The notes: generated by a model not told the origin, from the letters alone. DNA of 56,435 nt from Bdellovibrio sp. 28-41-41 (GCA_002256935.1 NCGL01000010.1:1-56435), one strand, 5' to 3'; positions 26,595 to 36,568 are shown, counted from the first letter of the stretch. Numbers and translations: made by a program.

Positions 26595-26954
26595 ATGCTT
26601 GATAAATTTGATGCTTTTGTAGTCGCTAAAGAATTGTATAAGAAATGTAAATCATTGAAACTTCCTCGAAATTTAAAAGATCAATTACTTAGAGCAAGTT
26701 CTTCGGTAGCCTTAAATTTGGCTGAAGGCTCCGGAAAGCATACTCCTGAAGATCAAAGGCGATTTTATTCAATTTCGTTCGGAAGTTTAAGAGAGTGCCA
26801 GGCAATTTTTGCGATTGAAGAAATAGATGATCAAGATTTAAAGATACTCACAGACCGGTTAGGAGCAATGCTTTTCAAATTAAGCAGGAAGCTTTACGAC
26901 GGAAAACCGAACGGAAACAGCGACGCCAAACGCCGAACGGCTGCGGACAACTGA
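26595..26954 (+). CDS. Four-helix-bundle protein, S23/IVS-encoded family
   Basis: The protein starts MLDKFDAFVVAKELYKKC, then has LPRNLKDQLLRASSSVALNLAEGSGK and RRFYSISFGSLRECQAIFAIEE, the hallmark segments of the 23S rRNA intervening-sequence protein/four-helix-bundle family. Relatives are found in rRNA intervening sequences, and a related fold (Avd) works with reverse transcriptases in diversity-generating retroelements; neither context is present here. The last 17 or so residues (KPNGNSDAKRRTAADN) are encoded by the right inverted repeat and are probably not part of the fold. I chose ATG at 26595 to match family starts; a TTG at 26571 is an alternative. No ribosome-binding site is obvious. 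Its function is unknown. Confidence 0.85.
   Translation: MLDKFDAFVVAKELYKKCKSLKLPRNLKDQLLRASSSVALNLAEGSGKHTPEDQRRFYSISFGSLRECQAIFAIEEIDDQDLKILTDRLGAMLFKLSRKLYDGKPNGNSDAKRRTAADN
26904..26947 (+). repeat. Right arm of the 44-bp perfect inverted repeat
   Basis: Exact reverse complement of 26504-26547. It encodes the C-terminal tail of the S23-type protein, so repeat and gene form one unit. It ends about 17 bp before the lysC stop on the other strand. Confidence 0.95.
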
Positions 26955-26964
26955 GCGTTGTTTG

Positions 26965-28320
26965 TTAAGCAATAAACGCTCTGTGCAGCCGTTTCAACGC
27001 ATCTTCCGCTTCAGAATCCTTTACCAGAAAGCAGAAATTATGCTTGCTAGCGCCAAGACAAATCATGCGCACGTTAATATCAGGAATTGATTCAAAAATC
27101 TTTTTCGCCAATCCCGAGGTGTGAATGATATTGTTACCGATCAAAGATACCAACGATAAATTATCCTCAATATGAACTTCCGCGATCGATTCTAGTTTCT
27201 TGAATAATTCTTTGTTTTGCAAAGTCACTTCATCTAAAGTCATGGAAACTGAAATTTCAGATGTCGTGATCGCATCGACCGAAACTTTGTGTTCATTAAA
27301 AATCGTAAATACATGAAATAAGAAACCATGAGCTTGTAACATTTCTGGAGTCGAAAGAGTCACCAGAACTTGTTTTCGGCGAAGGGCCATCGCGCGAATC
27401 AGTGGTTGGTTTTCTACTTCTTTGCGAACCCAAGTGCCGCCTTTGTTTGGGTCAAAGCTTGAGCCTACGAAAACCGGGATATTCTTGCGGATCGCTGGTA
27501 GTAGGGTGGCGGGGTGCAATACTTTAGCACCAAACGTAGCTAACTCGGATGCTTCTTTAAAAGATATTTCGTCGATCACTTTAGCTTCTTTTACAAGGCG
27601 AGGATCGGTCGTTAAAATTCCAGTAACGTCGGTCCAGATTTCAACAGTCGTCGCATTTATGCCTTCAGCTAAAATAGCCGCCGAGAAATCACTTCCGCCG
27701 CGACCTAGCGTAGTCGTGTGACCTTCCGTCGTAGATCCGATAAAACCTTGAGTAACTCCAACGTCGATACCCTTTAAAACGGCAGAGAAAAACTCAGGCC
27801 CATTTTTATTGATATAATCTTGGTTCGGTTTAGCTTTTCCAAACATGTCATCTGTCTTCAAGATTTCGCGGGCATCGTACAAAATAGCTTTGCGGTTTTG
27901 GCCAGCCAGCTCGTTAGCCATTGCTTGTGTGAACAGGACAGATGACATACGTTCGCCTAGACTTTGCAATGCATCTAAAGCTTTTAAGGAAAGGTCTTTT
28001 AGATAGAATACGCCCTTGATGATTGACTCTAGTTCTTGGAATAAATTGGCTAGCTTAGAATGTCCTGCGGAATCTAGCTTTAGATCCTGGGCAATTACCA
28101 AATGGCGTTTGCGAACATCTTCAATCAAAGTTTCCAATTGGGGCCACTCATGATTTAGAGCCTTGTTTCCCATGGCAATCAGGAGGTTCGTCGTGCCTGA
28201 AGTCGCTGAAACCACGACCAGGTTGGCATTCTGGCTCAAACTCACTTGAGCACTTCGCTTCATACACTGGGCATCGCCCATTGAGGTTCCACCAAATTTA
28301 GATACTACGATTGTTTTCAT
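26965..28320 (-). CDS. lysC: Aspartate kinase (lysine-sensitive type)
   Basis: First enzyme of the aspartate pathway (lysine, threonine, methionine, diaminopimelate). It begins TIVVSKFGGTSMGDA, the amino-acid kinase signature. GFIGSTTEGHTTTLGRGGSDFSA carries the substrate-binding segment. Two ACT-type regulatory segments follow (RRKQVLVTLSTPEM ... VSVDAITTSEISVSM, and VSLIGNNIIHTSGLAKKIFES ... VRMICLGASKHNF). The length of 451 aa fits E. coli LysC (class III) rather than a fused ThrA. There is no clear ribosome-binding site, and a TTATAA lies only 7 nt before the ATG, so leaderless initiation is possible. Confidence 0.93.
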   Translation of the reverse strand: MKTIVVSKFGGTSMGDAQCMKRSAQVSLSQNANLVVVSATSGTTNLLIAMGNKALNHEWPQLETLIEDVRKRHLVIAQDLKLDSAGHSKLANLFQELESIIKGVFYLKDLSLKALDALQSLGERMSSVLFTQAMANELAGQNRKAILYDAREILKTDDMFGKAKPNQDYINKNGPEFFSAVLKGIDVGVTQGFIGSTTEGHTTTLGRGGSDFSAAILAEGINATTVEIWTDVTGILTTDPRLVKEAKVIDEISFKEASELATFGAKVLHPATLLPAIRKNIPVFVGSSFDPNKGGTWVRKEVENQPLIRAMALRRKQVLVTLSTPEMLQAHGFLFHVFTIFNEHKVSVDAITTSEISVSMTLDEVTLQNKELFKKLESIAEVHIEDNLSLVSLIGNNIIHTSGLAKKIFESIPDINVRMICLGASKHNFCFLVKDSEAEDALKRLHRAFIA

Positions 28321-28326
28321 GAGACG

Positions 28327-29577
<1,251 letters not shown>

Positions 29578-29579
29578 TA

Positions 29580-30047
29580 ATGGATAATGTGGATCTTAAA
29601 TTAAAAAACGATCCCTTTGACGTTAAAGCATTCGTCCGCCCGTTATCGTTGTTCTTTTTTTTTTCGTTGATGAACGAAACTAAATCGATTCACTACACGA
29701 TCAAAACAATCGAAAAATTAAAAAAATTAAAGCCAGGCACTGACATCGGTAAAATGATGATCAGAATCGCGTCCGAGCTTTTAACTAAAAGTAATAGCAC
29801 TGAAGTTTATATTACAAAAAACGTGGGCGAGTTTTGGATTCTGCCAATGGATTTAGAATTAGGTCCTTGGAAAGAGTTCCACAAAAAGATTTCTAAAAAA
29901 GAATTAGTCTCATTGCTTTGGGGTCTTGTGATTAAGCTTCCAGAGGATGATATCACTTACGCATTAAATATTTCTCAAGGAACGCACAGATATAGAATTT
30001 CGAGTGCACTTAAGCAGTTGGGTTCGAACACGTTTTTATTAAAATAG
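29580..30047 (+). CDS. Small protein with a sigma region-4-like C-terminus
   Basis: The first 90 residues show no family I know; they are helical (SIHYTIKTIEKLKKLKPGTDIGKMM). The last 45 (LVSLLWGLVIKLPEDDITYALNISQGTHRYRISSALKQLG) read like sigma factor region 4, where a helix-turn-helix normally appears as EIAxxLgisxGTVkxRlxxAlxxL. A full sigma region 2 is not evident, so it may be a sigma-like adaptor. It sits 2 bp behind mreB and 20 bp before a membrane protein with an anti-sigma-like N-terminus, which supports a regulatory pair. This is inference from pattern and context. Confidence 0.55.
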   Translation: MDNVDLKLKNDPFDVKAFVRPLSLFFFFSLMNETKSIHYTIKTIEKLKKLKPGTDIGKMMIRIASELLTKSNSTEVYITKNVGEFWILPMDLELGPWKEFHKKISKKELVSLLWGLVIKLPEDDITYALNISQGTHRYRISSALKQLGSNTFLLK

Positions 30048-30067
30048 TAATTTAGTAGGGAACACAA

Positions 30068-31156
30068 GTGGAGTTTATAAAACTTAAAAAGAATAAGGGC
30101 CGAGAGATGAGTGACTTTGTCGCGAATCATCTTCTTTTTGAGTACGCCCGCAATACTTTAGATCCAGAAAGAAAACAATCTGTCGAAAAGGCGCTTGAAG
30201 CGGCACCTGAATTACAAAACGAATTTATCAAATTGATAAACGGTATACAGTATTGTGAAAAATTGAGTGAAACTCTAATCAACGATGCGGCAATCAAGCA
30301 AATCGAACTTCAATCCTCGCAGGTCAATTTCATCGTGAATCGATTGCGCTGGCATCAATGGCCGCTGGGTTTTAGATGGCTAGTGGAAGCCGGTGTTGTG
30401 GCTTTGCTTTTGGTTGTTGTTCTGAATGTTTTACCTCTGAATAGAATTATTCATTTAAACGAAGGCGCCGATAACCAAACCATCGTGGCCGAAGTAGAAC
30501 GCAAAAAGAAACCAGATCTGGGTGAATCACAGGAAGCCAATGTTGAAAAACCAGATTTTACGGATGAAGAAGTTAAGCAACCGTTAGCTGTGGCGACAAA
30601 AGATAAAACACCCAATGGAGCTAAGTTAAAAGAAGACCCGGTTCCTACTGTGACCGCGCCTACAAAACCAGTGGCGGTCGCAACGAAACCTCCAGAGCCG
30701 CCAGTCTCAGTGGCTGCGACGACTACGCCGCCTGTGTCTGCTACCACTCCAGCGGTGGCGATACCGCCGAAGCCAACGACACAGCCAGTGGCTGTCGTGA
30801 GCTCACCGGTAACCGAGAAGTCGGCGAAATCTACAGGCTGGATTTATCGTGGCCAATTTCTTGTCACGAATGCGGAAGCCGTATCACCAAAAATTAAAGA
30901 CAAGATCAAAGAACTTGGAGGTCAAAAAGCCGGGGAAGTTGAAATTGGTTGGTTGAAGACGCCAAATGTATACTATTTCCATTTTACTGTTCCGGAAGCC
31001 AAACTGGTCGAACTCGAAGCGCTACTTAAAGAATACTCTTCTGGTAAGATTATAAAAGAAGCGCATCCAAGGGTAATGCCAGATGGAATTATTCGAATGC
31101 TCTTCACGGTTGAAGAAAAAGCGGCTGACGCCAAGGCTGCTTCCGAAAACAAATAA
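30068..31156 (+). CDS. Single-pass membrane protein with anti-sigma-like N-terminus and Pro-rich periplasmic region
   Basis: The cytoplasmic head (FVANHLLFEYARNTLDPERKQSVEKAL ... CEKLSETL) resembles the ASD-type start of anti-sigma factors. A transmembrane helix follows at about residues 110-125 (WLVEAGVVALLLVVVLNVLPL). Then comes an extended Pro/Thr/Val/Ala-rich linker (about 180-260) suited to crossing the periplasm, and a compact C-terminal domain (GWIYRGQFLVTNAEAVSPKIKD ... VYYFHFTVPEAKLVELEALL) that looks like a ligand- or peptide-sensing domain. The start is GTG with AGGGAA upstream; an ATG 14 codons later is an alternative. It may control the small sigma-4-like protein before it. Confidence 0.6.
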   Translation: MEFIKLKKNKGREMSDFVANHLLFEYARNTLDPERKQSVEKALEAAPELQNEFIKLINGIQYCEKLSETLINDAAIKQIELQSSQVNFIVNRLRWHQWPLGFRWLVEAGVVALLLVVVLNVLPLNRIIHLNEGADNQTIVAEVERKKKPDLGESQEANVEKPDFTDEEVKQPLAVATKDKTPNGAKLKEDPVPTVTAPTKPVAVATKPPEPPVSVAATTTPPVSATTPAVAIPPKPTTQPVAVVSSPVTEKSAKSTGWIYRGQFLVTNAEAVSPKIKDKIKELGGQKAGEVEIGWLKTPNVYYFHFTVPEAKLVELEALLKEYSSGKIIKEAHPRVMPDGIIRMLFTVEEKAADAKAASENK

Positions 31157-31177
31157 CCATTTAAGGTTTTTCATCGG

Positions 31178-33118
31178 ATGAAAAAGATAGTTTTAAAGCG
31201 TAAAAAAGCAAAGCGCTCGATCAGAACCATTATTATTTCATGGTTCTTGTTGCTTTCGTTGTTACCTTTAATTTTCGTCGCGTATTACTCAACAGTAAAA
31301 TACGAGCAAGCCATCGATAAAGAACTGTTGCAGCGCCTGTCAGTGAATTCGCGCGAGATTGAAGTTATTTTGGCCGACTTTAAATCAGGTTTACAAGTTC
31401 GCCGTGATCGCTACTTAAAAGATCCTTATCTAATTTATAATCTGTCTATCAGTGACCGTCAAACCCTGAACCAGATTGGCTCTGAATACATCATGCAAGA
31501 GTTCTCTTCTGAATTGATTTTTTTCAATCGCGAAGCCCGTCAGGTTGCTAAAGTGATCAAAAATGACAAAAATGAAGTTATCTCGGTGTCTAGTCGAGAT
31601 GAAGCTACGTTTTTATCTGAAAAATATATTTCGGTTTTAAAAACGAGTAAGGACATTCCTATTTTGGAATATGAAAGCGATCGTATTCTGCTGACTCTGT
31701 TGTCGCGAGTAAATAATCAAAGCAAAAAAACGATCGGGTATATTCAGCAGAAGATTTATCTAGATAATGTTTTCATTACACGACTAAAAAACCGATTGAA
31801 GTTAGAATTTGTCTTAGGGAAAGAAGATAGCACAATTATCTTGGCTAGTTTCAAGGCGGCGCAAACTTCGAATGTATTTAGCCGCATTCAATCGGTGGCG
31901 TACTCGAAAGATCCCATCGTTGAAATCCCAATCAAAAATACTCCGTACGGTTTTTACGTATCCTTCATGGATTGGGGACATTCGCGATTTCTATTGTCAC
32001 TTGGGGTTTCTAAGTCTGATTCTCGCGAGGTTCTAAAGAATATTAATCTCGCCTATTTCAGCGTCGTTGGTGTCGTAATTATATTTTTAATCATCACGGT
32101 AGTCATAACTAGTAAGTGGATTTTAGCGCCGCTGAACAATCTGGTCGATGCGCTTCACTCTTTCGAAACGCAAGAACAAGCTGTCACGATTCCCGTAAGA
32201 AATGATACGGAAATCGGGTTGCTGACCGAAAGCTTCAATCAGATGAGTATTAATATCTCGCAGGCCAGAAATGATTTAAGGAAAAAGGTGCAAGAGCTTG
32301 AAGCGGCCAATCGCGAACTCATAGAAACTCAAAAAAAATTAGTTCACTCGGCAAAAATGATCTCGCTGGGTGAACTTGTTGCGGGGGTTGCTCACGAGTT
32401 AAATAATCCGATTAGTTTCATTTATAGTAATATGAGTTATTTGCGCGACTATTCGGCTAAGCTGATTGACCTCGTTCGCACAGCCAGCGTGGAACCGGCG
32501 GCATTAGAAAAGAAGAAGTCAGATGTTGAGTTTGAATACATCGTTAAAGATTTACCGAAATTAATTTCTTCATGTGAAGAAGGCGCACGACGAACTCGCG
32601 ATATCGTCCTTGGGCTAAGAAATTTCTCTAGAATAGATGAGTCACAGATTAAAGAAGTCGACATCCGTGAAAGTATCGATACGACACTCAATTTACTTCA
32701 AGGTGAATTAAAAAATCGAATCGAAATTAAAAAAGATTACGAACCCATTCCGATGATTAAGTGCTTTGCGAGTCAGCTGAGCCAAGTATTTGTGAATTTA
32801 TTGTCGAACGCGATTCAAGCTATCCCGGGGACTGGAACAATTTGGATTCATGTGAGCCTAATCAAAGAGAAAGAAAACTGGGTGCAGATATCGATTCAAG
32901 ACAGTGGTAATGGTATTTCCTCAGAAAACCTCGATAAAATTTTCGATCCGTTTTTCACGACCAAAGGCGTGGGGCAGGGCACAGGATTGGGCTTAAGTAT
33001 TACCTACGGAATTATTCAAAAGCATGGTGGCGATATCCAAGTGAAATCACAGCTACAGGTCGGGACAGAATTTATTATTCAGCTTCCGATAGAGCCAAAA
33101 CTCGGCAAGCAGTCCTAA
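31178..33118 (+). CDS. Membrane sensor histidine kinase with periplasmic sensor and HAMP
   Basis: TM1 (about residues 18-38), a periplasmic region of about 250 residues resembling a Cache-type sensor, TM2 (about 290-312), HAMP ([16 protein letters not shown] ... [13 protein letters not shown]), a coiled linker, then HisKA with H406 in [16 protein letters not shown], and HATPase_c with [20 protein letters not shown] and [21 protein letters not shown]. The complete motifs point to an active kinase. It lies 55 bp before the MotA-like gene in the same direction, so it may regulate that module. No response regulator is adjacent. Confidence 0.92.
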   Translation: MKKIVLKRKKAKRSIRTIIISWFLLLSLLPLIFVAYYSTVKYEQAIDKELLQRLSVNSREIEVILADFKSGLQVRRDRYLKDPYLIYNLSISDRQTLNQIGSEYIMQEFSSELIFFNREARQVAKVIKNDKNEVISVSSRDEATFLSEKYISVLKTSKDIPILEYESDRILLTLLSRVNNQSKKTIGYIQQKIYLDNVFITRLKNRLKLEFVLGKEDSTIILASFKAAQTSNVFSRIQSVAYSKDPIVEIPIKNTPYGFYVSFMDWGHSRFLLSLGVSKSDSREVLKNINLAYFSVVGVVIIFLIITVVITSKWILAPLNNLVDALHSFETQEQAVTIPVRNDTEIGLLTESFNQMSINISQARNDLRKKVQELEAANRELIETQKKLVHSAKMISLGELVAGVAHELNNPISFIYSNMSYLRDYSAKLIDLVRTASVEPAALEKKKSDVEFEYIVKDLPKLISSCEEGARRTRDIVLGLRNFSRIDESQIKEVDIRESIDTTLNLLQGELKNRIEIKKDYEPIPMIKCFASQLSQVFVNLLSNAIQAIPGTGTIWIHVSLIKEKENWVQISIQDSGNGISSENLDKIFDPFFTTKGVGQGTGLGLSITYGIIQKHGGDIQVKSQLQVGTEFIIQLPIEPKLGKQS

Positions 33119-33173
33119 GTCTTAAATTTACCTTTTTACTTAATTTTTCAATAAGGTAGCCGATCTCATATAC

Positions 33174-34133
33174 ATGAATTTATCGTCGTTACTTGGTACG
33201 GCCATCATTAGTTTCGTTTTATTTTTTGGTGTTTTAAGAGGCGCAAAAAATCCGGAAATATTTTTGAACGCCCATGCCCTGATGCTTGTACTGGGTGGTA
33301 CTCTAGGCGTAACGTTGCTCGCATTCCCTTTTAGAAAACTAAAAGAGTTGCTGGATTTCCTAATCTACGGATTATTTTTTAAAAAGAAAACTGAAGATTT
33401 ATTTGTGGTAGCAGATTTGATTCGCATCGCTGAAGAATACAGAAAAGACCCACATGGTTTCTTAGCTAACTATTCTGTGGCGAATCCTTTTTTAAAAGAA
33501 GCGCTTAAATTACTTTCTAAAAACGCCCTTTCTTACGATGATTTATTGCTTATCATAAAAAATCGTCGCGATTCGTTTAAAAAACGATATCAAGAAGATC
33601 ACAAAATGCTGCTTTCCATTTCTAAGTTCCCACCGGGACTAGGCCTTTTGGGAGCATCCTCCGGTATGATCGAAATGATGGTGGGGTTAAACTCTTCAGG
33701 TATGGATGGTATTGGTAATGCGATGGCGGTTGCGCTCGTGGCGACGTTTTGGGGTATCGCGATTGCGAATTTTGTGTTTTTGCCTTTAGCTGACTACGCG
33801 GCCCGCGTGGCATCGGAAGATTTTTTCACTCGAAGTTTAGTAGTTCACGGCATATCTTTGATTAAACAAGGAATGGCGCCAAAAATTATTGCCGAAACAT
33901 TGATTAGCCAGTTGGCTATCCGTGATCAAGTGTATTTAAGAAATATTTTCTTTAAGTCACCGGTAGTGGGTTCAGGCCTCGCTAGCTATACAGCTCCGCC
34001 ACCATCATCATCGTCTGCAAAATCGAACATCGCTGTGATAACTCCGATGGCCCCTGTGTTTGGTGGTCAGAAGAAAACAGATCAAGACAAAACAAACATA
34101 CTTGGGCTGCCAAAGACTGGTTCCGAGGATTAG
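33174..34133 (+). CDS. MotA-like proton-channel subunit
   Basis: Four membrane segments in MotA order: TM1 (about 4-22), TM2 (HALMLVLGGTLGVTLLAFPF), a cytoplasmic domain with AEEYRKDPHGFLANYSV, TM3 with the conserved proline region KFPPGLGLLGASSGMIEMMVG, and TM4 (GNAMAVALVATFWGIAIANFVFLPLADYAA). These last two match the MotA/ExbB/TolQ core. The 319-residue length exceeds the usual 250-295 because of a Ser/Pro-rich tail (YTAPPPSSSSAKS). The next gene, 3 bp on, is MotB-like but lacks the flagellar stator's peptidoglycan anchor, so a role outside the flagellum is likely. Calling it motA would be premature. Confidence 0.88.
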   Translation: MNLSSLLGTAIISFVLFFGVLRGAKNPEIFLNAHALMLVLGGTLGVTLLAFPFRKLKELLDFLIYGLFFKKKTEDLFVVADLIRIAEEYRKDPHGFLANYSVANPFLKEALKLLSKNALSYDDLLLIIKNRRDSFKKRYQEDHKMLLSISKFPPGLGLLGASSGMIEMMVGLNSSGMDGIGNAMAVALVATFWGIAIANFVFLPLADYAARVASEDFFTRSLVVHGISLIKQGMAPKIIAETLISQLAIRDQVYLRNIFFKSPVVGSGLASYTAPPPSSSSAKSNIAVITPMAPVFGGQKKTDQDKTNILGLPKTGSED

Positions 34134-34136
34134 CGT

Positions 34137-35252
34137 ATGTCTGAACAGCGCAAAGACGAAGATTTTTACTCAGATAACGAACATGAGGAAAATCATATCG
34201 ACGAGAAATGGCTAATCAGCTACTCGGATATGATGACCCTGCTATTTGGTTTCTTCGTTATGATGTATGTTTTATCCACATCAAATAAAGCCAAAATGGA
34301 AGAAGCCCTTCAAAAGATTTCAAAAGAGGGTTTTAATTCGGAAAAAGTTGAACAGAAAGTCGATGGTCCAAAGCCAGTGACTACGAATATGGAAAAAACG
34401 GCGCCAGCAGATGATGACATTCTTATCGAGCTTAAAAAGAAAGAAGAGAAAAAGAAAAAAGAAATAGAAGACTCCTTAATCCAGGCCAAGGCTGATGTCG
34501 TTAAAAGCGAAGAAGAACTGAAAATGGCTTTGGAAAAAATTAAGAAAATGGAAGAAGACCAGGCCTTAGTTTCCACTGATAAAACTGATCAAGAAAAGAA
34601 ATTAAAAGAATATGAAGAAAAAATGAAGTTGCTAGAGAAAGCGGCTTTGGAAAAAGAAGAAGAAATCAAACGTATTTCTGCTGCCAGCAGCGCCCAGCAA
34701 AAGGATGCCAGCAAATCCAAAGACGAAGCTGATCTTCTGAGGAAGCTAAAAAAGAATATGATCGAGTTAGAAAGTAATTTGAAATTAGCGGATGTTAAGT
34801 CAAAAGAACTCGCTAAAGAAAACGCCATGCTTAAGCAGAAAATTGACGATACTCCTAAAATTAAGGACGACGATCACTTCATGATGGTCTTTGTTCGATG
34901 GGAAACTGAAAAACATGATATCGATATGATTATCGAGGACCCAAAGGGTAACATATTTAATTATAGAAAAAGAACAATTGCTAATACCCCCGGCGAGTTT
35001 GTCGTCGACAGTACGCAAGGTCCCGGTGTTGAATCTTGGTTAACAAATAAAACAATCCAAGGTACGTACAAAGTGACGTTTAAATTCTATAACCAATATG
35101 GCAATAAAAAAGATGCTGTAATTAAACCTTCAATTTTTAATAATTTAAAGGTAGAAAAGTTACCAGAGATAACGCTTAATTTTTCACAGAAGAAAGAAAA
35201 AACGGTCCTTATTAAAGTTGCAAAAGATGGTCAGTTTACGGTAGTTCAATGA
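34137..35252 (+). CDS. MotB-like protein with coiled coil and DUF2135/YfaP-like C-terminus, no OmpA domain
   Basis: The N-terminus is MotB: acidic cytoplasmic start, then WLISYSDMMTLLFGFFVMMY with D31 at the position of the proton-carrying Asp32 of E. coli MotB. After the single TM helix comes a Lys/Glu-rich coiled coil (about residues 75-240). The C-terminus (about 245-335) is not the OmpA-like peptidoglycan-binding domain. It reads FVRWETEKHDIDMIIEDPKG ... GEFVVDSTQGPGVESW ... GTYKVTFKFYNQYGN, which resembles DUF2135 (YfaP-like), a beta-sandwich domain. So the stalk would bind some partner other than peptidoglycan. The next gene, a predicted outer-membrane protein, overlaps its stop (ATGA at 35249-35252). 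Confidence 0.85.
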   Translation: MSEQRKDEDFYSDNEHEENHIDEKWLISYSDMMTLLFGFFVMMYVLSTSNKAKMEEALQKISKEGFNSEKVEQKVDGPKPVTTNMEKTAPADDDILIELKKKEEKKKKEIEDSLIQAKADVVKSEEELKMALEKIKKMEEDQALVSTDKTDQEKKLKEYEEKMKLLEKAALEKEEEIKRISAASSAQQKDASKSKDEADLLRKLKKNMIELESNLKLADVKSKELAKENAMLKQKIDDTPKIKDDDHFMMVFVRWETEKHDIDMIIEDPKGNIFNYRKRTIANTPGEFVVDSTQGPGVESWLTNKTIQGTYKVTFKFYNQYGNKKDAVIKPSIFNNLKVEKLPEITLNFSQKKEKTVLIKVAKDGQFTVVQ

Positions 35253-36568
35253 TTTCTAAAACCCACCACATTTTTCTAATGCTTTTTATGCTGCCGGCTA
35301 TTTGTTTAGCTACGGTCGAAGTATTTGAAAAACGTGGAACCACCACTAATAGTGCTGACAATTGGGTTAAAGCCACATTCCCAAGTAAAATTTCTCTTAC
35401 ATTTCTTCCGATAGCTGCCAAACCAGGCAGACGATTAGTTTACAAAGGCACAATTACATTTCCTAAAGACGTTGCATCTGCAGAGCAAGGCAGTGAAACG
35501 ACCGGTGTCGCTGTCGAAAAAAATGTGGTTAAGGTCCAGGTACTTTCGTTCGAAGAGAAAATTAAAATTAAATTCGCAGATAGTACCGAAACTGAAATCA
35601 AATTGGTCATGACCGAACCGCAATTTCGTCTTTACAGTGAAAAGTGTAAGGAGCTCTCGATCAATATTCGTGTGGCCCCAGTTCTAAAAACCGCTGTCAG
35701 TCCCCCGTTCCCGATGGGTATCAGCTGTGACAAGTACGAAGACAAAATTATCATGGTTGTGTCGATTCCGGCCGACGTGGAGCCTGGTGAAGGATCTTTG
35801 GTCGAAGGCGGCGGCAAAGGGGAGTCGTGGAAATTCTACGAATTGCCATCTACAGCGCGTGAAGACGGCGTTATTGGCGGGATCAAATACAAAGTTAAAA
35901 ACGTTGAAATGGCGATGGCTTTGCAAAATATCCGCTTGAAAAAGAAAGAAGACGAAATCAAAAAAGACCTTGTTAGCAAGGACCTAAGTTATTTCCAAGA
36001 TATGTCACTTGGGTTAGGCACAAAAAGTTTAGCATTTACGGCCGGGGACGTCAGTGCATCCAGCAGTGGTATCGCTATTGATGCCGGTATTTTATCGAAG
36101 CCCGTTTGGAGGAAATTCCAATTAGGAATTTCGTATTCAATGGCGCTGGCTTCTAGCAGCGAGAACAGTATTTCGTTTTCTGATTTTTCGGGAGTACTTG
36201 GGTACTCTATTCCATTTACTAAATCTAAATTGATGCCTTTTGGTTTTGGCAAGTTTGTAGATTTCCTGCACAAGTCGACGCAAACACGATTGCAAGCAAC
36301 ACTCGCTGGTGTCGGTGTCGACTATAGGTATGAATTAGCTCGTGGCCAGATTTCATTTAATTTAGAAATGGGTATATTCGCTGCAAAAGGCATCTCGTCG
36401 CAAATGCGCTATCAGCTTGGCTATCAGTACTATATTAAAGAAAAATCTAAGTTAGGTTTGGGTATTTTTTATGATAACCAAGATTTTAAAGCCGTTAATA
36501 CCGCCGGCGAAGGACGTACATTTAAAGAGGGGAATATCCTTCTGAAAGTCGTCCTCAACAGCAACTAG
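35249..36568 (+). CDS. Predicted outer-membrane protein coupled to the MotAB-like genes
   Basis: A signal peptide (ISKTHHIFLMLFMLPAICLA) is followed by a periplasmic N-terminal half with beta-rich stretches and one or two likely disulfides (KCKEL, ISCDKYED). The C-terminal 190 residues have the alternating pattern of a small beta-barrel: KSLAFTAGDVSASSSGIAID, RKFQLGISYSMALA, VLGYSIPF, ARGQISFNLEMGIFAAKG, MRYQLGYQYYIKEKSKLGLG. It ends in an NILLKVVLNSN strand, though without the terminal aromatic of classic porins. Start and stop overlap with the MotB-like gene implies a shared function. No named family recognised. Confidence 0.65.
   Translation: MISKTHHIFLMLFMLPAICLATVEVFEKRGTTTNSADNWVKATFPSKISLTFLPIAAKPGRRLVYKGTITFPKDVASAEQGSETTGVAVEKNVVKVQVLSFEEKIKIKFADSTETEIKLVMTEPQFRLYSEKCKELSINIRVAPVLKTAVSPPFPMGISCDKYEDKIIMVVSIPADVEPGEGSLVEGGGKGESWKFYELPSTAREDGVIGGIKYKVKNVEMAMALQNIRLKKKEDEIKKDLVSKDLSYFQDMSLGLGTKSLAFTAGDVSASSSGIAIDAGILSKPVWRKFQLGISYSMALASSSENSISFSDFSGVLGYSIPFTKSKLMPFGFGKFVDFLHKSTQTRLQATLAGVGVDYRYELARGQISFNLEMGIFAAKGISSQMRYQLGYQYYIKEKSKLGLGIFYDNQDFKAVNTAGEGRTFKEGNILLKVVLNSN

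Larger units (their letters stand above)
26503..26948. mobile_element. S23/IVS-like element bounded by long inverted repeats
   Basis: The left arm (26503-26551) and right arm (26900-26948) are reverse complements over 49 bp with a single T-G exception; 44 bp (26504-26547 with 26904-26947) are perfect. The 350 bp between and partly within the arms encode one four-helix-bundle S23-type protein. That is the build of the intervening sequences found inside 23S rRNA genes of Leptospira and others, but here it sits between convergent glpD and lysC. Transcribed, it would fold into one long stem with the gene in the loop. No transposase, reverse transcriptase or target duplication was seen. Confidence 0.7.

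Noticed and set aside
26503..26948. Inverted repeats as a plain bidirectional terminator between convergent genes
   Set aside because: The arms are 49 bp long, 350 bp apart, lack T tracts at the outer ends, and enclose a recognisable S23-type gene; a mobile unit explains more.
33174..35252. Ordinary flagellar stator genes motA-motB
   Set aside because: The MotB-like protein lacks the OmpA domain and there are no flagellar genes around it, so I did not use these gene names.
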